Below, piece after piece: positions 6,752 through 14,748 of a DNA stretch of 32,872 nt. Position numbers and translations under genes: made by a program. Below the pieces are notes generated by a model. It saw nothing but the letters and a program-made list of their open reading frames with translations. It searched no databases and was not told where the DNA came from. Source of the stretch: Candidatus Binatia bacterium (lineage in GTDB: Bacteria > Desulfobacterota > Binatia > UBA9968); the NCBI GenBank assembly GCA_036504975.1, contig DASXUF010000182.1:1-32872 (forward strand), written 5' to 3'. Position 1 is the first letter of the stretch; each line of letters begins with the position of its first letter.

Positions 6752-8527
6752 ATGAAAGTCGTTCTCGTTCAGCCGCCGGTACAGGACTTCTATGATACCG
6801 ACGTGCGGCTGCAGCCGATCGGCCTCTGTTATATAAAGGCCGCCGTCAAGAAACATCGGCCCCATGTCGAAGTCATCATCAAGGATTACCACCGAGGATG
6901 CGGACGCAGGACGGTGCCGATTCCGAAACCGCTCGGCTATTTATCCGAATACTATCTCGTCGCGGACCAATCGCCTTTTTCCACCTTCCATCAGTACTAT
7001 CACTTCGGCCGATCTTACGACGAGATCGAGGCGGAACTGGCCGCGATGAAACCGGACGTTGTGGGAATCTCGTGCCTGTTCACTCCGTATTATCGAGAGG
7101 CGTTGGAAGTCGGTCGACGGGTTAAGAAAAGGCTTAACGTCCCGGTGGTGATGGGCGGCTCGCACGCGTCGGCGGCGCCGGAGGCGCTCCTCTCATCGCC
7201 GTATGTGGATTATGTGATCCGCGGCGAAGGGGAGAAGGCGTTCGTGGATTTTCTGGCTTTTGTTCAGGGTGAAATACCGATCGAAGCGGTGCCGAACCTG
7301 GCTTACAAAAAGGATGGGCAGCTCCGTTTCAATCCCATCGGCGACAACTTTCCTCCGGACGAGTTGCCGTTTCCCGATCTCAGCGACTTTGCTCCGTCGA
7401 GCTACAACCTCGCCGGCAAACCGATGACGTTCATGATCACGTCGCGGAGCTGCCCGCACAAGTGCTCGTTCTGCTCCGTCCACACGACGTTCGGTGAAAA
7501 GTACCGCCTCCGCTCTTTGGAAAACGTGCTGGAAGAAATCGAGCTCCGCTACCGCCAAGGTTACCGCGTGATCGACTTCGAAGACGATAACCTGACCTAC
7601 TACAAAAGCACGTTCAAGGAACTGTGCCGACAGTTGATCGCGCGCTTTCCCAAGGGAGCGCTCCAGTTGGTCGCGATGAACGGCATCAGCTATCTGAGCC
7701 TGGACGAAGAAGCGCTCGAGCTGATGGCAGAGGCCGGATTTTCGCACTTGAATCTGGCGCTCGTCAGCTCGGATAAGACTGTTCGAGAGACGACCAAGCG
7801 GCCGCACACGCTCAGCGCCTATCTGAAAGTCGTCGAGAAAGCCTTTCAACTCGGCTTCAAAATCGTCTCGTATCAAATCCTCGGTCTCCCGAATGAGAGC
7901 CTGGCTAGCATGATCCAGACTTTGGCGTTCAATGCGCGGCTGCCGGTCTTACTGGGGGCGTCGCCGTATTACCAGACGCCGAATGCGCCGATCGCACGAA
8001 ACATCGACTTTACCGAAGACGACTACTTACGCTCGCGGCTCACGGCGATGGCGGTTGAAACCGACGGGTTCGACCGTAAGGACATCTACACTCTGTTCAT
8101 CACGACGCGCATCATCAATTTCCTCAAAGGCCTGCCGCTTTGTTCGGCAGCCCCACTCACAGATTTAATGAGTCGATCATGGACCGACAAAAGATTGCAG
8201 ATCGGCTTCGAGCTGCTCAAATATATCGCCGAGACGCAGCGGCTTTATTTCTGGACGAAGAACGGCTTGATCGAAAACGAAAGGTTCAGAAGCGAAATTT
8301 TCCTGCGCGTCCTCGCGGAGGCGGGTGAGATCTCGTGTCAGAACGGCAGTGCAATCGAGGCTAGCGGCTTCGCGCGCCCGGTCGCTTCACGCGCCCGGCT
8401 TCCAGCCGGAGGACTTGACAACCACCCTCTCACGGCCATCGAAGAAGCTTGTGCTGCTTACGCTCCCAGGGAGTTTCCTCACCCAGTTTCGCTTTCAGCG
8501 GCCGCCCGAGCCGCGCGGCTTCGATGA
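6752..8527 (+). CDS. B12-binding-type radical SAM protein
   Basis: A 591-residue protein of the cobalamin-binding radical SAM class. The first ~150 residues form a Rossmann-like B12-binding domain (MKVVLVQPPVQDFYDTD, then VVGISCLFTP and VPVVMGGSHASAAPE). The [4Fe-4S] motif CPHKCSFC follows, with Cys234, Cys238 and Cys241, and then the TIM-barrel region with LVAMNG and ILGLPNES. Such enzymes do radical methylations, ring formations or rearrangements on lipids, cofactors or natural products; the substrate is not evident. The ATG at 6752 was chosen because the B12 domain begins there; the frame is open 238 codons further upstream without recognisable content. The last ~65 residues look unlike the family and overlap the opposite-strand oxidoreductase gene by 98 bases, so a frameshift or lost stop near 8330 is possible. 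Its neighbours suggest no pathway. Confidence 0.85.
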   Translation: MKVVLVQPPVQDFYDTDVRLQPIGLCYIKAAVKKHRPHVEVIIKDYHRGCGRRTVPIPKPLGYLSEYYLVADQSPFSTFHQYYHFGRSYDEIEAELAAMKPDVVGISCLFTPYYREALEVGRRVKKRLNVPVVMGGSHASAAPEALLSSPYVDYVIRGEGEKAFVDFLAFVQGEIPIEAVPNLAYKKDGQLRFNPIGDNFPPDELPFPDLSDFAPSSYNLAGKPMTFMITSRSCPHKCSFCSVHTTFGEKYRLRSLENVLEEIELRYRQGYRVIDFEDDNLTYYKSTFKELCRQLIARFPKGALQLVAMNGISYLSLDEEALELMAEAGFSHLNLALVSSDKTVRETTKRPHTLSAYLKVVEKAFQLGFKIVSYQILGLPNESLASMIQTLAFNARLPVLLGASPYYQTPNAPIARNIDFTEDDYLRSRLTAMAVETDGFDRKDIYTLFITTRIINFLKGLPLCSAAPLTDLMSRSWTDKRLQIGFELLKYIAETQRLYFWTKNGLIENERFRSEIFLRVLAEAGEISCQNGSAIEASGFARPVASRARLPAGGLDNHPLTAIEEACAAYAPREFPHPVSLSAAARAARLR

Positions 8528-9548
8528 CGGCGATGCCCAGCTCCTGTGAGCGGCGCGCGCGCGTAATCCCGAACTCCGGCTCGACGCTTTCGGTCACCGC
8601 ACGATAAAGGCCCGTGAGCTCCGCCGCGCGCGCGAGCCCGTCGGCGATGCCGTCTTTCTCCACGTCCGTCATGACCCGGTCGGCGAAGGGGTTTTGAAAT
8701 TCGACCGGCGGCTGGGTTTCATAAAAAAATCGCTCCGGAATATCGCGCTCCCCCTCTCGGCGCGCCACTATCTTCATCGGATAATCCGCCGCCGTCCCGT
8801 TCTCGACCTGGTGCAGCCGGCTCACCCCGCCGTCTTCGCCGACGATGTACCCATGGGTTCCTTCGACGGCGGTGACGCGTGGTCGCCCCCAGCGGTGCGG
8901 CTTGGTCCACGTCGTGACATATTCGCATGAGGCCGTGACGCCGTTGGCGAAACTCAGGAGCGCGTTCACCCACGTCTCTTCCGCCGCGCCCTCGCAGCGC
9001 GTCGCCGACGCCGATATCTCCTCGACGTCGGCGCCGGCGTAGAGCTGAAACAGGCTCATGATGTGGTAGCAGCTCTCATGGTTGGCCGGGGCGTTGTAAG
9101 CCGAAAGATGGACGACCTCTCCGATCAAGCCCGCCTCCAGCGTCATCCGATTCAGCCGTTCAGCCGGCCGGCGGCCGTAGTTTTCGCCGACCTCGACTTG
9201 CACCCCGGCTTTCGCCGCCGCCTCGGCGATGAAATCCATCATGGCGCGCGTCGGCGCCAGCGGAGTTTCGATCAGCATGTGAACGCGGTAGTCGGCGGCC
9301 GCCTTGGCAACGAGATGATGGCTCTGCGGCGGCGTGGCGATGACGACGGCGTCGAGCGACTTCCGGCTCAAGAGCTCATCTACGTCCGAGTATGCATCGC
9401 AACCCAGGCGCTGCGCCAAGGCCCGTGCGCTCGTCGCGTTCACATCGCAGATACCGGCGAGCTCAAAAAACTCGGGCAGCTCGACGATCGTGGCGACATG
9501 AGCCCGGCCCCGCCTTCCCGCGCCCACGACTCCGATTCGGAGTCTCAT
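8430..9548 (-). CDS. Gfo/Idh/MocA-family NAD(P)-dependent oxidoreductase
   Basis: A 372-residue oxidoreductase with an N-terminal Rossmann fold (IGVVGAGRRGRAHVATI, with GxGxxG) and the C-terminal alpha/beta domain typical of Gfo/Idh/MocA enzymes. These usually oxidise or reduce sugars, inositols or aromatic dihydrodiols. At the EKP motif, where the Lys normally helps catalysis, this protein has ETP (MLIETPLAP), so catalysis may be altered. The start overlaps the stop of the Rieske oxygenase gene by four bases (ATGA), indicating translational coupling as the last gene of a leftward operon. A dehydrogenase behind a ring-hydroxylating oxygenase could act on the dihydroxylated product, but this is inference. 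The 3' end overlaps the convergent radical SAM gene. Confidence 0.88.
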   Translation of the reverse strand: MRLRIGVVGAGRRGRAHVATIVELPEFFELAGICDVNATSARALAQRLGCDAYSDVDELLSRKSLDAVVIATPPQSHHLVAKAAADYRVHMLIETPLAPTRAMMDFIAEAAAKAGVQVEVGENYGRRPAERLNRMTLEAGLIGEVVHLSAYNAPANHESCYHIMSLFQLYAGADVEEISASATRCEGAAEETWVNALLSFANGVTASCEYVTTWTKPHRWGRPRVTAVEGTHGYIVGEDGGVSRLHQVENGTAADYPMKIVARREGERDIPERFFYETQPPVEFQNPFADRVMTDVEKDGIADGLARAAELTGLYRAVTESVEPEFGITRARRSQELGIAVIEAARLGRPLKAKLGEETPWERKQHKLLRWP

Positions 9549-10846
9549 TTAAAGGCGCTCGCGGGAGCAGGCTCCAGCGCCGCTTTTCGCTGTCTCAAGT
9601 AGTCGTCGATGCTCATGTCGGCAGGGATTGTCTCTTCGGTCACGTTCAGTCCGGGAAATCGGTTCCGCTCCGCTTCGCGGATCACGTGTGGAGGATCCTC
9701 GCCCTCCTGGACCTTTTGGACTGCGCGCAAAAGCATGCGGCGCGCCCTGGCGACGCCCCGATCGGACGCGACGAGATGCTCCTGAGTTCGGTCCTGAATC
9801 TCCCCCGTGCTCTCGGAAGCGCACGAGTCATGAACCACGAAAATCGGCCCCATGCCCGAAAAAGTATCCGTGCGCTGCTCCTCGCGGTCCTGGAGATATC
9901 GGTTCTGGCGATTGCGAATGAAGCGGAAGTCAGGCGTCGTCACCGAGGCTCGCTCCCGCGTGTGCGCCTTATCGATCGGCCCCGAGCGCTTGAAGGCCAT
10001 CGAGAATCTCCAGTGATGCGTGTCGTCGATCGGCACGTGCCAGTTCATCAAGTAACCGTCGCCTGGCGGGACCGGGCCGCCGCCGACCGCGCAGAGATTC
10101 GGCAGAACGAAATTCGAAGACCGTACTGCCGTGCGCTCGGCGTCTACGCGGTAAAAGGCATAGATGCAAATACCAAACTCGGTCTCATCCGCTTCGACCC
10201 GCGGCGGCTGTGCGCGGGTGTCAAAAGCGGGACTCACCCGCTCCTGATCGATCGGAACGCGGCTCTGCTTTAAGCGGCTGCCGGGAAGAAAGCGGTGGAG
10301 AAAGAAAGGATGCACCGGATCGAGGTTACCCTCGTTGCCCTGAAGGTAGCTGCACTCATGGTAGTACTTGTGAATCCAGCGATGAGCGTCCGGCACGTTG
10401 AAAAATTCGTAGTTGGGAAAGAGCGGCGGTTCGCCCGGTCCCATGTAAGTGAACACCACTCCGGCGCGCTCGACGCACGGGTAAGCGGGGTGGCGAATTT
10501 GATCCCGCTGCGCGCCGCCGCTGGGTTCGCCGGGCTGTTCGAGACAGCGGCCATGTATGTCGTAGAGCCAGCCGTGATAAAGGCAGCGTAACCCGCCGTC
10601 TTCGACGCGACCGTAGCTGAGATCCGCCCCGCGATGACTGCAGTGAAGCGCCAGAAGTCCCGGCCTTCCCTGATCATCCCGAAAGATAACGAGATCCTCG
10701 CCCAGGAACCTGAGCGGCAGAGGCGAACCTCCGGGAAGCAGCTCGACGGAAAGCGCGGCCGGCTGCCAGTAGCGCCTGAGCAGCGCTCCGCCGGCCGTGC
10801 CGGGCCCGATCCGAGTCAACAGATCATTCTGCTCTTTGCTCAGCAT
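9545..10846 (-). CDS. Rieske non-heme iron oxygenase, alpha subunit (phthalate-4,5-dioxygenase-like)
   Basis: A 433-residue Rieske oxygenase. The [2Fe-2S] motif C-x-H...C-x2-H is complete (Cys69, His71, Cys88, His91 in CSHRGADL and CLYHGW). The mononuclear iron site shows the expected D-x2-H-x4-H pattern (Asp176, His179, His184 in NLDPVHPFFLH). Length and sequence fit the type IA/phthalate-dioxygenase or O-demethylase group, which needs a separate reductase; no ferredoxin or reductase gene lies nearby. The gene follows the binding-protein gene by 16 bases and overlaps the Gfo/Idh/MocA gene by four, so the three are one operon. Substrates of this group are aromatic acids, aryl ethers or alicyclics; none can be chosen from the sequence. 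Confidence 0.92.
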   Translation of the reverse strand: MLSKEQNDLLTRIGPGTAGGALLRRYWQPAALSVELLPGGSPLPLRFLGEDLVIFRDDQGRPGLLALHCSHRGADLSYGRVEDGGLRCLYHGWLYDIHGRCLEQPGEPSGGAQRDQIRHPAYPCVERAGVVFTYMGPGEPPLFPNYEFFNVPDAHRWIHKYYHECSYLQGNEGNLDPVHPFFLHRFLPGSRLKQSRVPIDQERVSPAFDTRAQPPRVEADETEFGICIYAFYRVDAERTAVRSSNFVLPNLCAVGGGPVPPGDGYLMNWHVPIDDTHHWRFSMAFKRSGPIDKAHTRERASVTTPDFRFIRNRQNRYLQDREEQRTDTFSGMGPIFVVHDSCASESTGEIQDRTQEHLVASDRGVARARRMLLRAVQKVQEGEDPPHVIREAERNRFPGLNVTEETIPADMSIDDYLRQRKAALEPAPASAFK

Positions 10847-10862
10847 GCTCTGCTCAAGAAAC

Positions 10863-11849
10863 CTAGTCCTTAAACTTTCCCAGTTCTTTCTGTATCTCCT
10901 GAAGGAGCCTCGTGTCTATGATCTTCGAGGGCGGGACATCGGCGATTTTCTCGCCCGCCTCCCGGGCAAATTGCAAAAGAAGAGAAACGCCTTTCTCGCT
11001 CATGGCGCCATCCGGCGTAAGGACGGCCGCCTGCTGCGCGTGAACGTCGGCGGCCTCCTCGAGCGTGAAGTTAAAACGCCGAGAGATGAATTCCGCCGCC
11101 TCCTTCTTATGGCTCAGGAAATAGCGCACGCTGCGGATGGTCGCTCGGATCATCTTGCGGACCTCCGGCGGCTTCTGAGCGAGTTTTTTTTCCGTTACCG
11201 CCAATCCGACGGTGGGCGCGCTCGCCGCCTCGCCCAGATCGATCAGCTCGCGAAAGCCCATCTTTCTCCCGGCCATATTGACCGGGAAGGCGACGACGGC
11301 GGCATCGACGGAGCGGCTCTCCATAGCCTGAAGCCGCGCGGGTGAAGAACCGACCAGAAGCCAGGCGATGTCTTTAACCGCAACTCCTTTTTGCTCCAGC
11401 GCCGTGGCGGCGGCATTCTGGGCGGTGCCCTTGATCGAATCGACGCCGATCCGTTTTCCTTTGAGATCGGTCGCGGCCTTGATCTCCGGTCGAACGATGA
11501 GATACCAAAGCGAACGAGTATCGATCCCCATTACGAGTTTGATGGGCACGCCCCTGGCCGCGGCGCGCGTCGGCCCGCCAAAGCCGATAATGTAATCGAC
11601 CTCGTCCGCCATCAAGGCGGCCAGGGCAACGTTAGAGCGGATAACGATCAATTCGAGATCGATCCCTTCCTCGCGGTAGATTCCCTTGCGAACCCCCAAC
11701 TCCACCGGTGAGAAAGAGACGGCGACACCCGGCATGGACGCTCTGACCCGAATGGCGTCCGCCGCTGTTTTGTCCTGCGTCCATGCTTCGCGCACGGGCA
11801 ACACCGACAAGATGACGACGGCAAAGAGGGCGAGAGTTTGGATTTTCAC
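10863..11849 (-). CDS. NMT1/THI5-like ABC transporter substrate-binding protein (orphan)
   Basis: A 328-residue exported binding protein with a signal peptide (about residues 1-24, ending near REAWTQ). It has the SsuA/TauA/THI5 fold: an early block with ELGVRKGIYREEGIDLELI, then DLKGKRIGVDSIKGTAQNAA. These proteins capture small organic ligands (sulfonates, pyrimidines, aromatic acids) for an ABC importer. No permease or ATPase gene is nearby, so it either shares a transporter encoded elsewhere or acts as a ligand sensor. It lies between the MmgE/PrpD gene and the Rieske oxygenase in the same direction, implying that it binds the compound degraded by this operon. Confidence 0.9.
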   Translation of the reverse strand: MKIQTLALFAVVILSVLPVREAWTQDKTAADAIRVRASMPGVAVSFSPVELGVRKGIYREEGIDLELIVIRSNVALAALMADEVDYIIGFGGPTRAAARGVPIKLVMGIDTRSLWYLIVRPEIKAATDLKGKRIGVDSIKGTAQNAAATALEQKGVAVKDIAWLLVGSSPARLQAMESRSVDAAVVAFPVNMAGRKMGFRELIDLGEAASAPTVGLAVTEKKLAQKPPEVRKMIRATIRSVRYFLSHKKEAAEFISRRFNFTLEEAADVHAQQAAVLTPDGAMSEKGVSLLLQFAREAGEKIADVPPSKIIDTRLLQEIQKELGKFKD

Positions 11850-11916
11850 GGCTAGTGGGCGGATCGTGTCTGGTTCTTACAACAAATGAAGCCCGCAGCC
11901 AAGACCCAGAACGACG

Positions 11917-11929
11917 AGAGCCGGGCTCT
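11917..11929. other. Short inverted repeat AGAGC-CGG-GCTCT
   Basis: A 5-bp hairpin lies in the 121-bp gap between the MmgE/PrpD and binding-protein genes. No T-run follows it on the minus strand, so it is not an obvious terminator. It could be an intra-operon stability hairpin or chance. Nothing else stands out in this gap. Confidence 0.2.
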
Positions 11930-11970
11930 TTCGAGTTCGGGGCTGTTTTGAATTTTAATTTCGGCAGTTG

Positions 11971-13431
11971 TTACGCCATACTCTCGATCATTCGTCCTGG
12001 CAGGCAGTTTAAAACATCCATCAGTTGGCCGGCATTTGTCAGCCTAGCGACCGACCAGGCGGTGTCGATCATAGCCGACTGTTGTTTGTCATCCAAGACG
12101 CCTTCACAGCAGGAGCGCGCCTTGGCTTCCAGATCGGCGTCGCTCAGCGGGTTTTCCGGTCCGCCGCGGTAGCGCTCGTCGGCCCAGCCCTCGACGGTAC
12201 GGCCGTTTTTCAGTCGAATCACTATCCGCGAGCGCATCTTGTCGAAGCCCATCTTTTCGATCTCGGGGTCGAGCTCGGTCGATATGCGCCGTTGCATGGC
12301 TTTCGTGGGAGCGGAAGCAACGAACTCATCCGAGAACTCGCGTTTCCCGGCCTTGCGTGCAAGCGCGATCATCGTGAGCGCCGCGGGCAGAGAAAATTTC
12401 GCCTGGAGGTGATTCGCCGCGACGGGATAACGGATCGGTTTTAAAATATTTGTTCCGGCGTAAACCTTGACCGCTTCGATGTCGTCCGGTTTGACGTCGT
12501 ACTCTGTCACGAGCTTCAGCATCAGATCGATCGTCGGATGCGTCAGTACGCCGCAAGGATAGGGCTTGATCGAGACTCCGGGCTCGACGATGCTCCAGGT
12601 TTTTCCGAAGCCCTGGAAAATTTTGTCGGCACTGACGCCGCCGCCGTGGACGGCGAAAAAACCCCACGGACCGTCTAATGCTTCCGGGTCCGCCGTGAAC
12701 CCTCTCGCTGCGAGAACTGCGGCGGTGACGCCGTTCTCGGCCGCGCGGCCGACATGCAGCGGCTTCACCATCGTGCCGAAGTTGCAGCGAATGCCGGCGG
12801 CGAAGCTCGCCGCGATGCCGAAGCCGCTCAGCAGTTTGTCTCCTTTCAACACCAGCAGTTTCGCCGCCGCCGCGTATGCGCCGAAGGTGCCGACCGTCGC
12901 GCTGGAGTGCATGCCTCTCAGATAATGCTGCGGCAACATCCATTCGGAGATTTTACATTCGACTTCGAAGCCGGTGAGAAAAGCGAGCATAAAAGTTTTG
13001 CCGTCTATGCCGCCGAGCTTCTGCGCCATCACGAGCGCGGCGGATAGCGGCGGAATCGTCGGATGGGTCAAGAGTCCATAGACGTGGGCGGGATCAAAGC
13101 TTACCTGGCTGTCGTCCCAGTCGTGCGCATGACCGGCGGTGCCGAGGACGCGCGCCGCCATCGGCGCCGGAACTTTTTTTTCGCCGCGGCCGAGCAGAAG
13201 CGCCTCCGGCCTCCCGCCCATCTTTTCCGCTTCATCCATGAGAATTCTAACCGAATGCTCCTCCGATCCGGCGACGCAGAGGCCGAGACCGTCGAGCAAA
13301 CAACGCGTGCCGATGCGCACCGCCTCGGCGGGAATTGAATCGAAGCTCACGTTCTCGACGAACTCGGCGGCTGCGGCCGTCGTCTTCAGGCCGGCGGGCA
13401 TAACGGCGAACGCGTTCGAATCGGCGGTCAT
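11971..13431 (-). CDS. MmgE/PrpD family protein
   Basis: A 486-residue member of the MmgE/PrpD family (2-methylcitrate dehydratase and iminodisuccinate-epimerase-like enzymes). Characteristic blocks are the early helix-rich region with DGLGLCVAGS, the AGHAHDWDDSQ motif near residue 115, the glycine-rich GTFGAYAAAAKLL segment, and ISIKPYPCG-like IKPYPCGVLTHP in the second half. Length is normal for the family. Many paralogues in soil bacteria sit in catabolic operons and have no proven substrate. GAGGAGG nine bases before the ATG supports the start, and a TGC-TACTAT extended -10-like element lies 28 bases upstream. It is the first gene of the leftward operon with the binding protein, Rieske oxygenase and oxidoreductase, and is divergent from the glycan cluster. 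Confidence 0.92.
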   Translation of the reverse strand: MTADSNAFAVMPAGLKTTAAAAEFVENVSFDSIPAEAVRIGTRCLLDGLGLCVAGSEEHSVRILMDEAEKMGGRPEALLLGRGEKKVPAPMAARVLGTAGHAHDWDDSQVSFDPAHVYGLLTHPTIPPLSAALVMAQKLGGIDGKTFMLAFLTGFEVECKISEWMLPQHYLRGMHSSATVGTFGAYAAAAKLLVLKGDKLLSGFGIAASFAAGIRCNFGTMVKPLHVGRAAENGVTAAVLAARGFTADPEALDGPWGFFAVHGGGVSADKIFQGFGKTWSIVEPGVSIKPYPCGVLTHPTIDLMLKLVTEYDVKPDDIEAVKVYAGTNILKPIRYPVAANHLQAKFSLPAALTMIALARKAGKREFSDEFVASAPTKAMQRRISTELDPEIEKMGFDKMRSRIVIRLKNGRTVEGWADERYRGGPENPLSDADLEAKARSCCEGVLDDKQQSAMIDTAWSVARLTNAGQLMDVLNCLPGRMIESMA

Positions 13432-13459
13432 GAGGAAACCTCCTCAGGTAGTGGGCAAA

Positions 13460-13468
13460 ATAGTAGCA
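13460..13468 (-). promoter_or_regulatory. Candidate extended -10 (TGC-TACTAT) for the leftward catabolic operon
   Basis: On the minus strand TACTAT preceded by TGC lies 28 bases upstream of the MmgE/PrpD start codon, a sensible distance for a promoter with a short leader. No clear -35 was found, consistent with an extended -10 type. The 132-bp divergent gap also has to hold the promoter of the glycan operon, which I could not place. Confidence 0.3.
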
Positions 13469-13563
13469 CAGAACGGATGCGAAAACTTTTCTTCGGCGCG
13501 GCAACGACCCGGCTCGGGCGTGGAAAGAAAATCTCACACGTGATAACTTTACTCGGGCTGCCT

Positions 13564-14748
13564 ATGCGACTCGCTTTATGGTGCACGAATTACTTTCGAG
13601 GATTCGGCGGGGCCGAAAAGTTCGTCAACGACCTCTTGAACGGATTTGCCGACCGCGGCACCGATCTTTTCCTGATCGCCGGCAGGTCGGGTCCGGGCCA
13701 AAGAGACAATCCTCACTATGAGCCGCTGCATCCGAAAGTGAGGATTTACCAGAACGACTTTTCGAACCCCTTCGATTCGCTCAAGGCGCCGTTGATTTTT
13801 CCTCTTAGGCTGGCTCAATATCTCAAAGCAGCGGCCCAGCTGTGGCGGTTTTTTCGGCGCAGCAGGCTCGATCTCGTTCATCTGCACTTCGTCGGTTTCG
13901 ACGTTTTGCTGCTGGCGTTATACAAGTATTTCTTCAAATATCGCCTCGTCGTGACCTTCACGGGCACCGATCTCGAAACGGCGCTGACGAGCGCAGCCGC
14001 CCGGCTCAAGGTCAGAATAGCTCTTAAATGCGCGGATGCCGTGACCGCGGTTTCTCAAGACCTCTGCCGCAAACTTGAGACCAGCTTTTTTTTTTCGCAA
14101 GCCCTCTACGTCCCTAACGGCATCGACAGCCGTCGAATACGAGCCTACGCCGGGCCGTCTTTGCCGGAGATCAGGGAAGATCAGTTTGTCTATTGCGGCA
14201 GGCTCGTCGCCGTCAAGCGTGTCCGCTTTTTGATCGATGCCTTTCATCAATGTCTCCAGCGAGGTTGCGCCAAGGATCTTTACATTGCCGGCGGCGGCGA
14301 GGAAACCGGCGAGGTCCGGGCGGCGATTCGCGCTCTCGGCATATCGAATCGCGTCATCGCCCTCGGAGCCTTGACTCACCGCGAGACCGTCGGCTTGATC
14401 GATCGCAGCAGGTGTCTGTTGCTGAGCTCGCTCAGCGAAGGCTGTCCGTTGGTGGTCCTGGAAGCGCTGGCCCTGGGGAAGCCGGTGATCGCACCCGAAG
14501 TGGGAGGATTGAAGGATCTGCTCGCTCACGGCGAAGGCGGGTATTTGTATCCGCCGGATAGGCAAGATATGTTTTGCGAGCTAATCTTGAAAATGGCCGC
14601 GGATCGAGCCCTGGCGATGAAAGCCGGGGCCGGAGGACCCATGATCGTGAACGATAACTTCGAGTTGGAATCCGTCCTGCGCCGCTATTTAGGCGTGTAC
14701 GATGCGGTCACCCGCCGCCTCGGCTCTAACCCTCTGGCGCCGACATGA
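13564..14748 (+). CDS. Glycosyltransferase family 4 (GT-B), first gene of glycan cluster
   Basis: A 394-residue GT4 retaining glycosyltransferase. The N-terminal acceptor domain starts MRLALWCTNYFRGFGGAEKF with the GGAE motif typical of GT4. The C-terminal donor domain has PNGID, VYCGRLVAVKR and the E-x7-E catalytic block (SEGCPLVVLEALALGKPVIA). The start at 13564 was chosen because the next gene, its close paralogue, begins the same way; an upstream in-frame ATG at 13477 would add 29 poorly conserved residues. The stop overlaps the next start by four bases (ATGA). Cytoplasmic or membrane-associated, it adds one sugar from a nucleotide donor to a lipid-linked intermediate; donor and linkage cannot be deduced. 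Confidence 0.9.
   Translation: MRLALWCTNYFRGFGGAEKFVNDLLNGFADRGTDLFLIAGRSGPGQRDNPHYEPLHPKVRIYQNDFSNPFDSLKAPLIFPLRLAQYLKAAAQLWRFFRRSRLDLVHLHFVGFDVLLLALYKYFFKYRLVVTFTGTDLETALTSAAARLKVRIALKCADAVTAVSQDLCRKLETSFFFSQALYVPNGIDSRRIRAYAGPSLPEIREDQFVYCGRLVAVKRVRFLIDAFHQCLQRGCAKDLYIAGGGEETGEVRAAIRALGISNRVIALGALTHRETVGLIDRSRCLLLSSLSEGCPLVVLEALALGKPVIAPEVGGLKDLLAHGEGGYLYPPDRQDMFCELILKMAADRALAMKAGAGGPMIVNDNFELESVLRRYLGVYDAVTRRLGSNPLAPT

Noticed and set aside
8395-8409. CCGGCT-TCC-AGCCGG hairpin as a terminator of the radical SAM gene
   Set aside because: It lies inside the open frame and lacks a T-run.
9392-10273. A long plus-strand frame opposite the Rieske oxygenase and oxidoreductase genes
   Set aside because: It spans the junction of two well-supported minus-strand genes and has Arg-rich shadow composition.
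13477-13563. Upstream ATG for the first glycosyltransferase
   Set aside because: The extra 29 residues have no counterpart in the tandem paralogue, which begins with the same motif as the residues from 13564.
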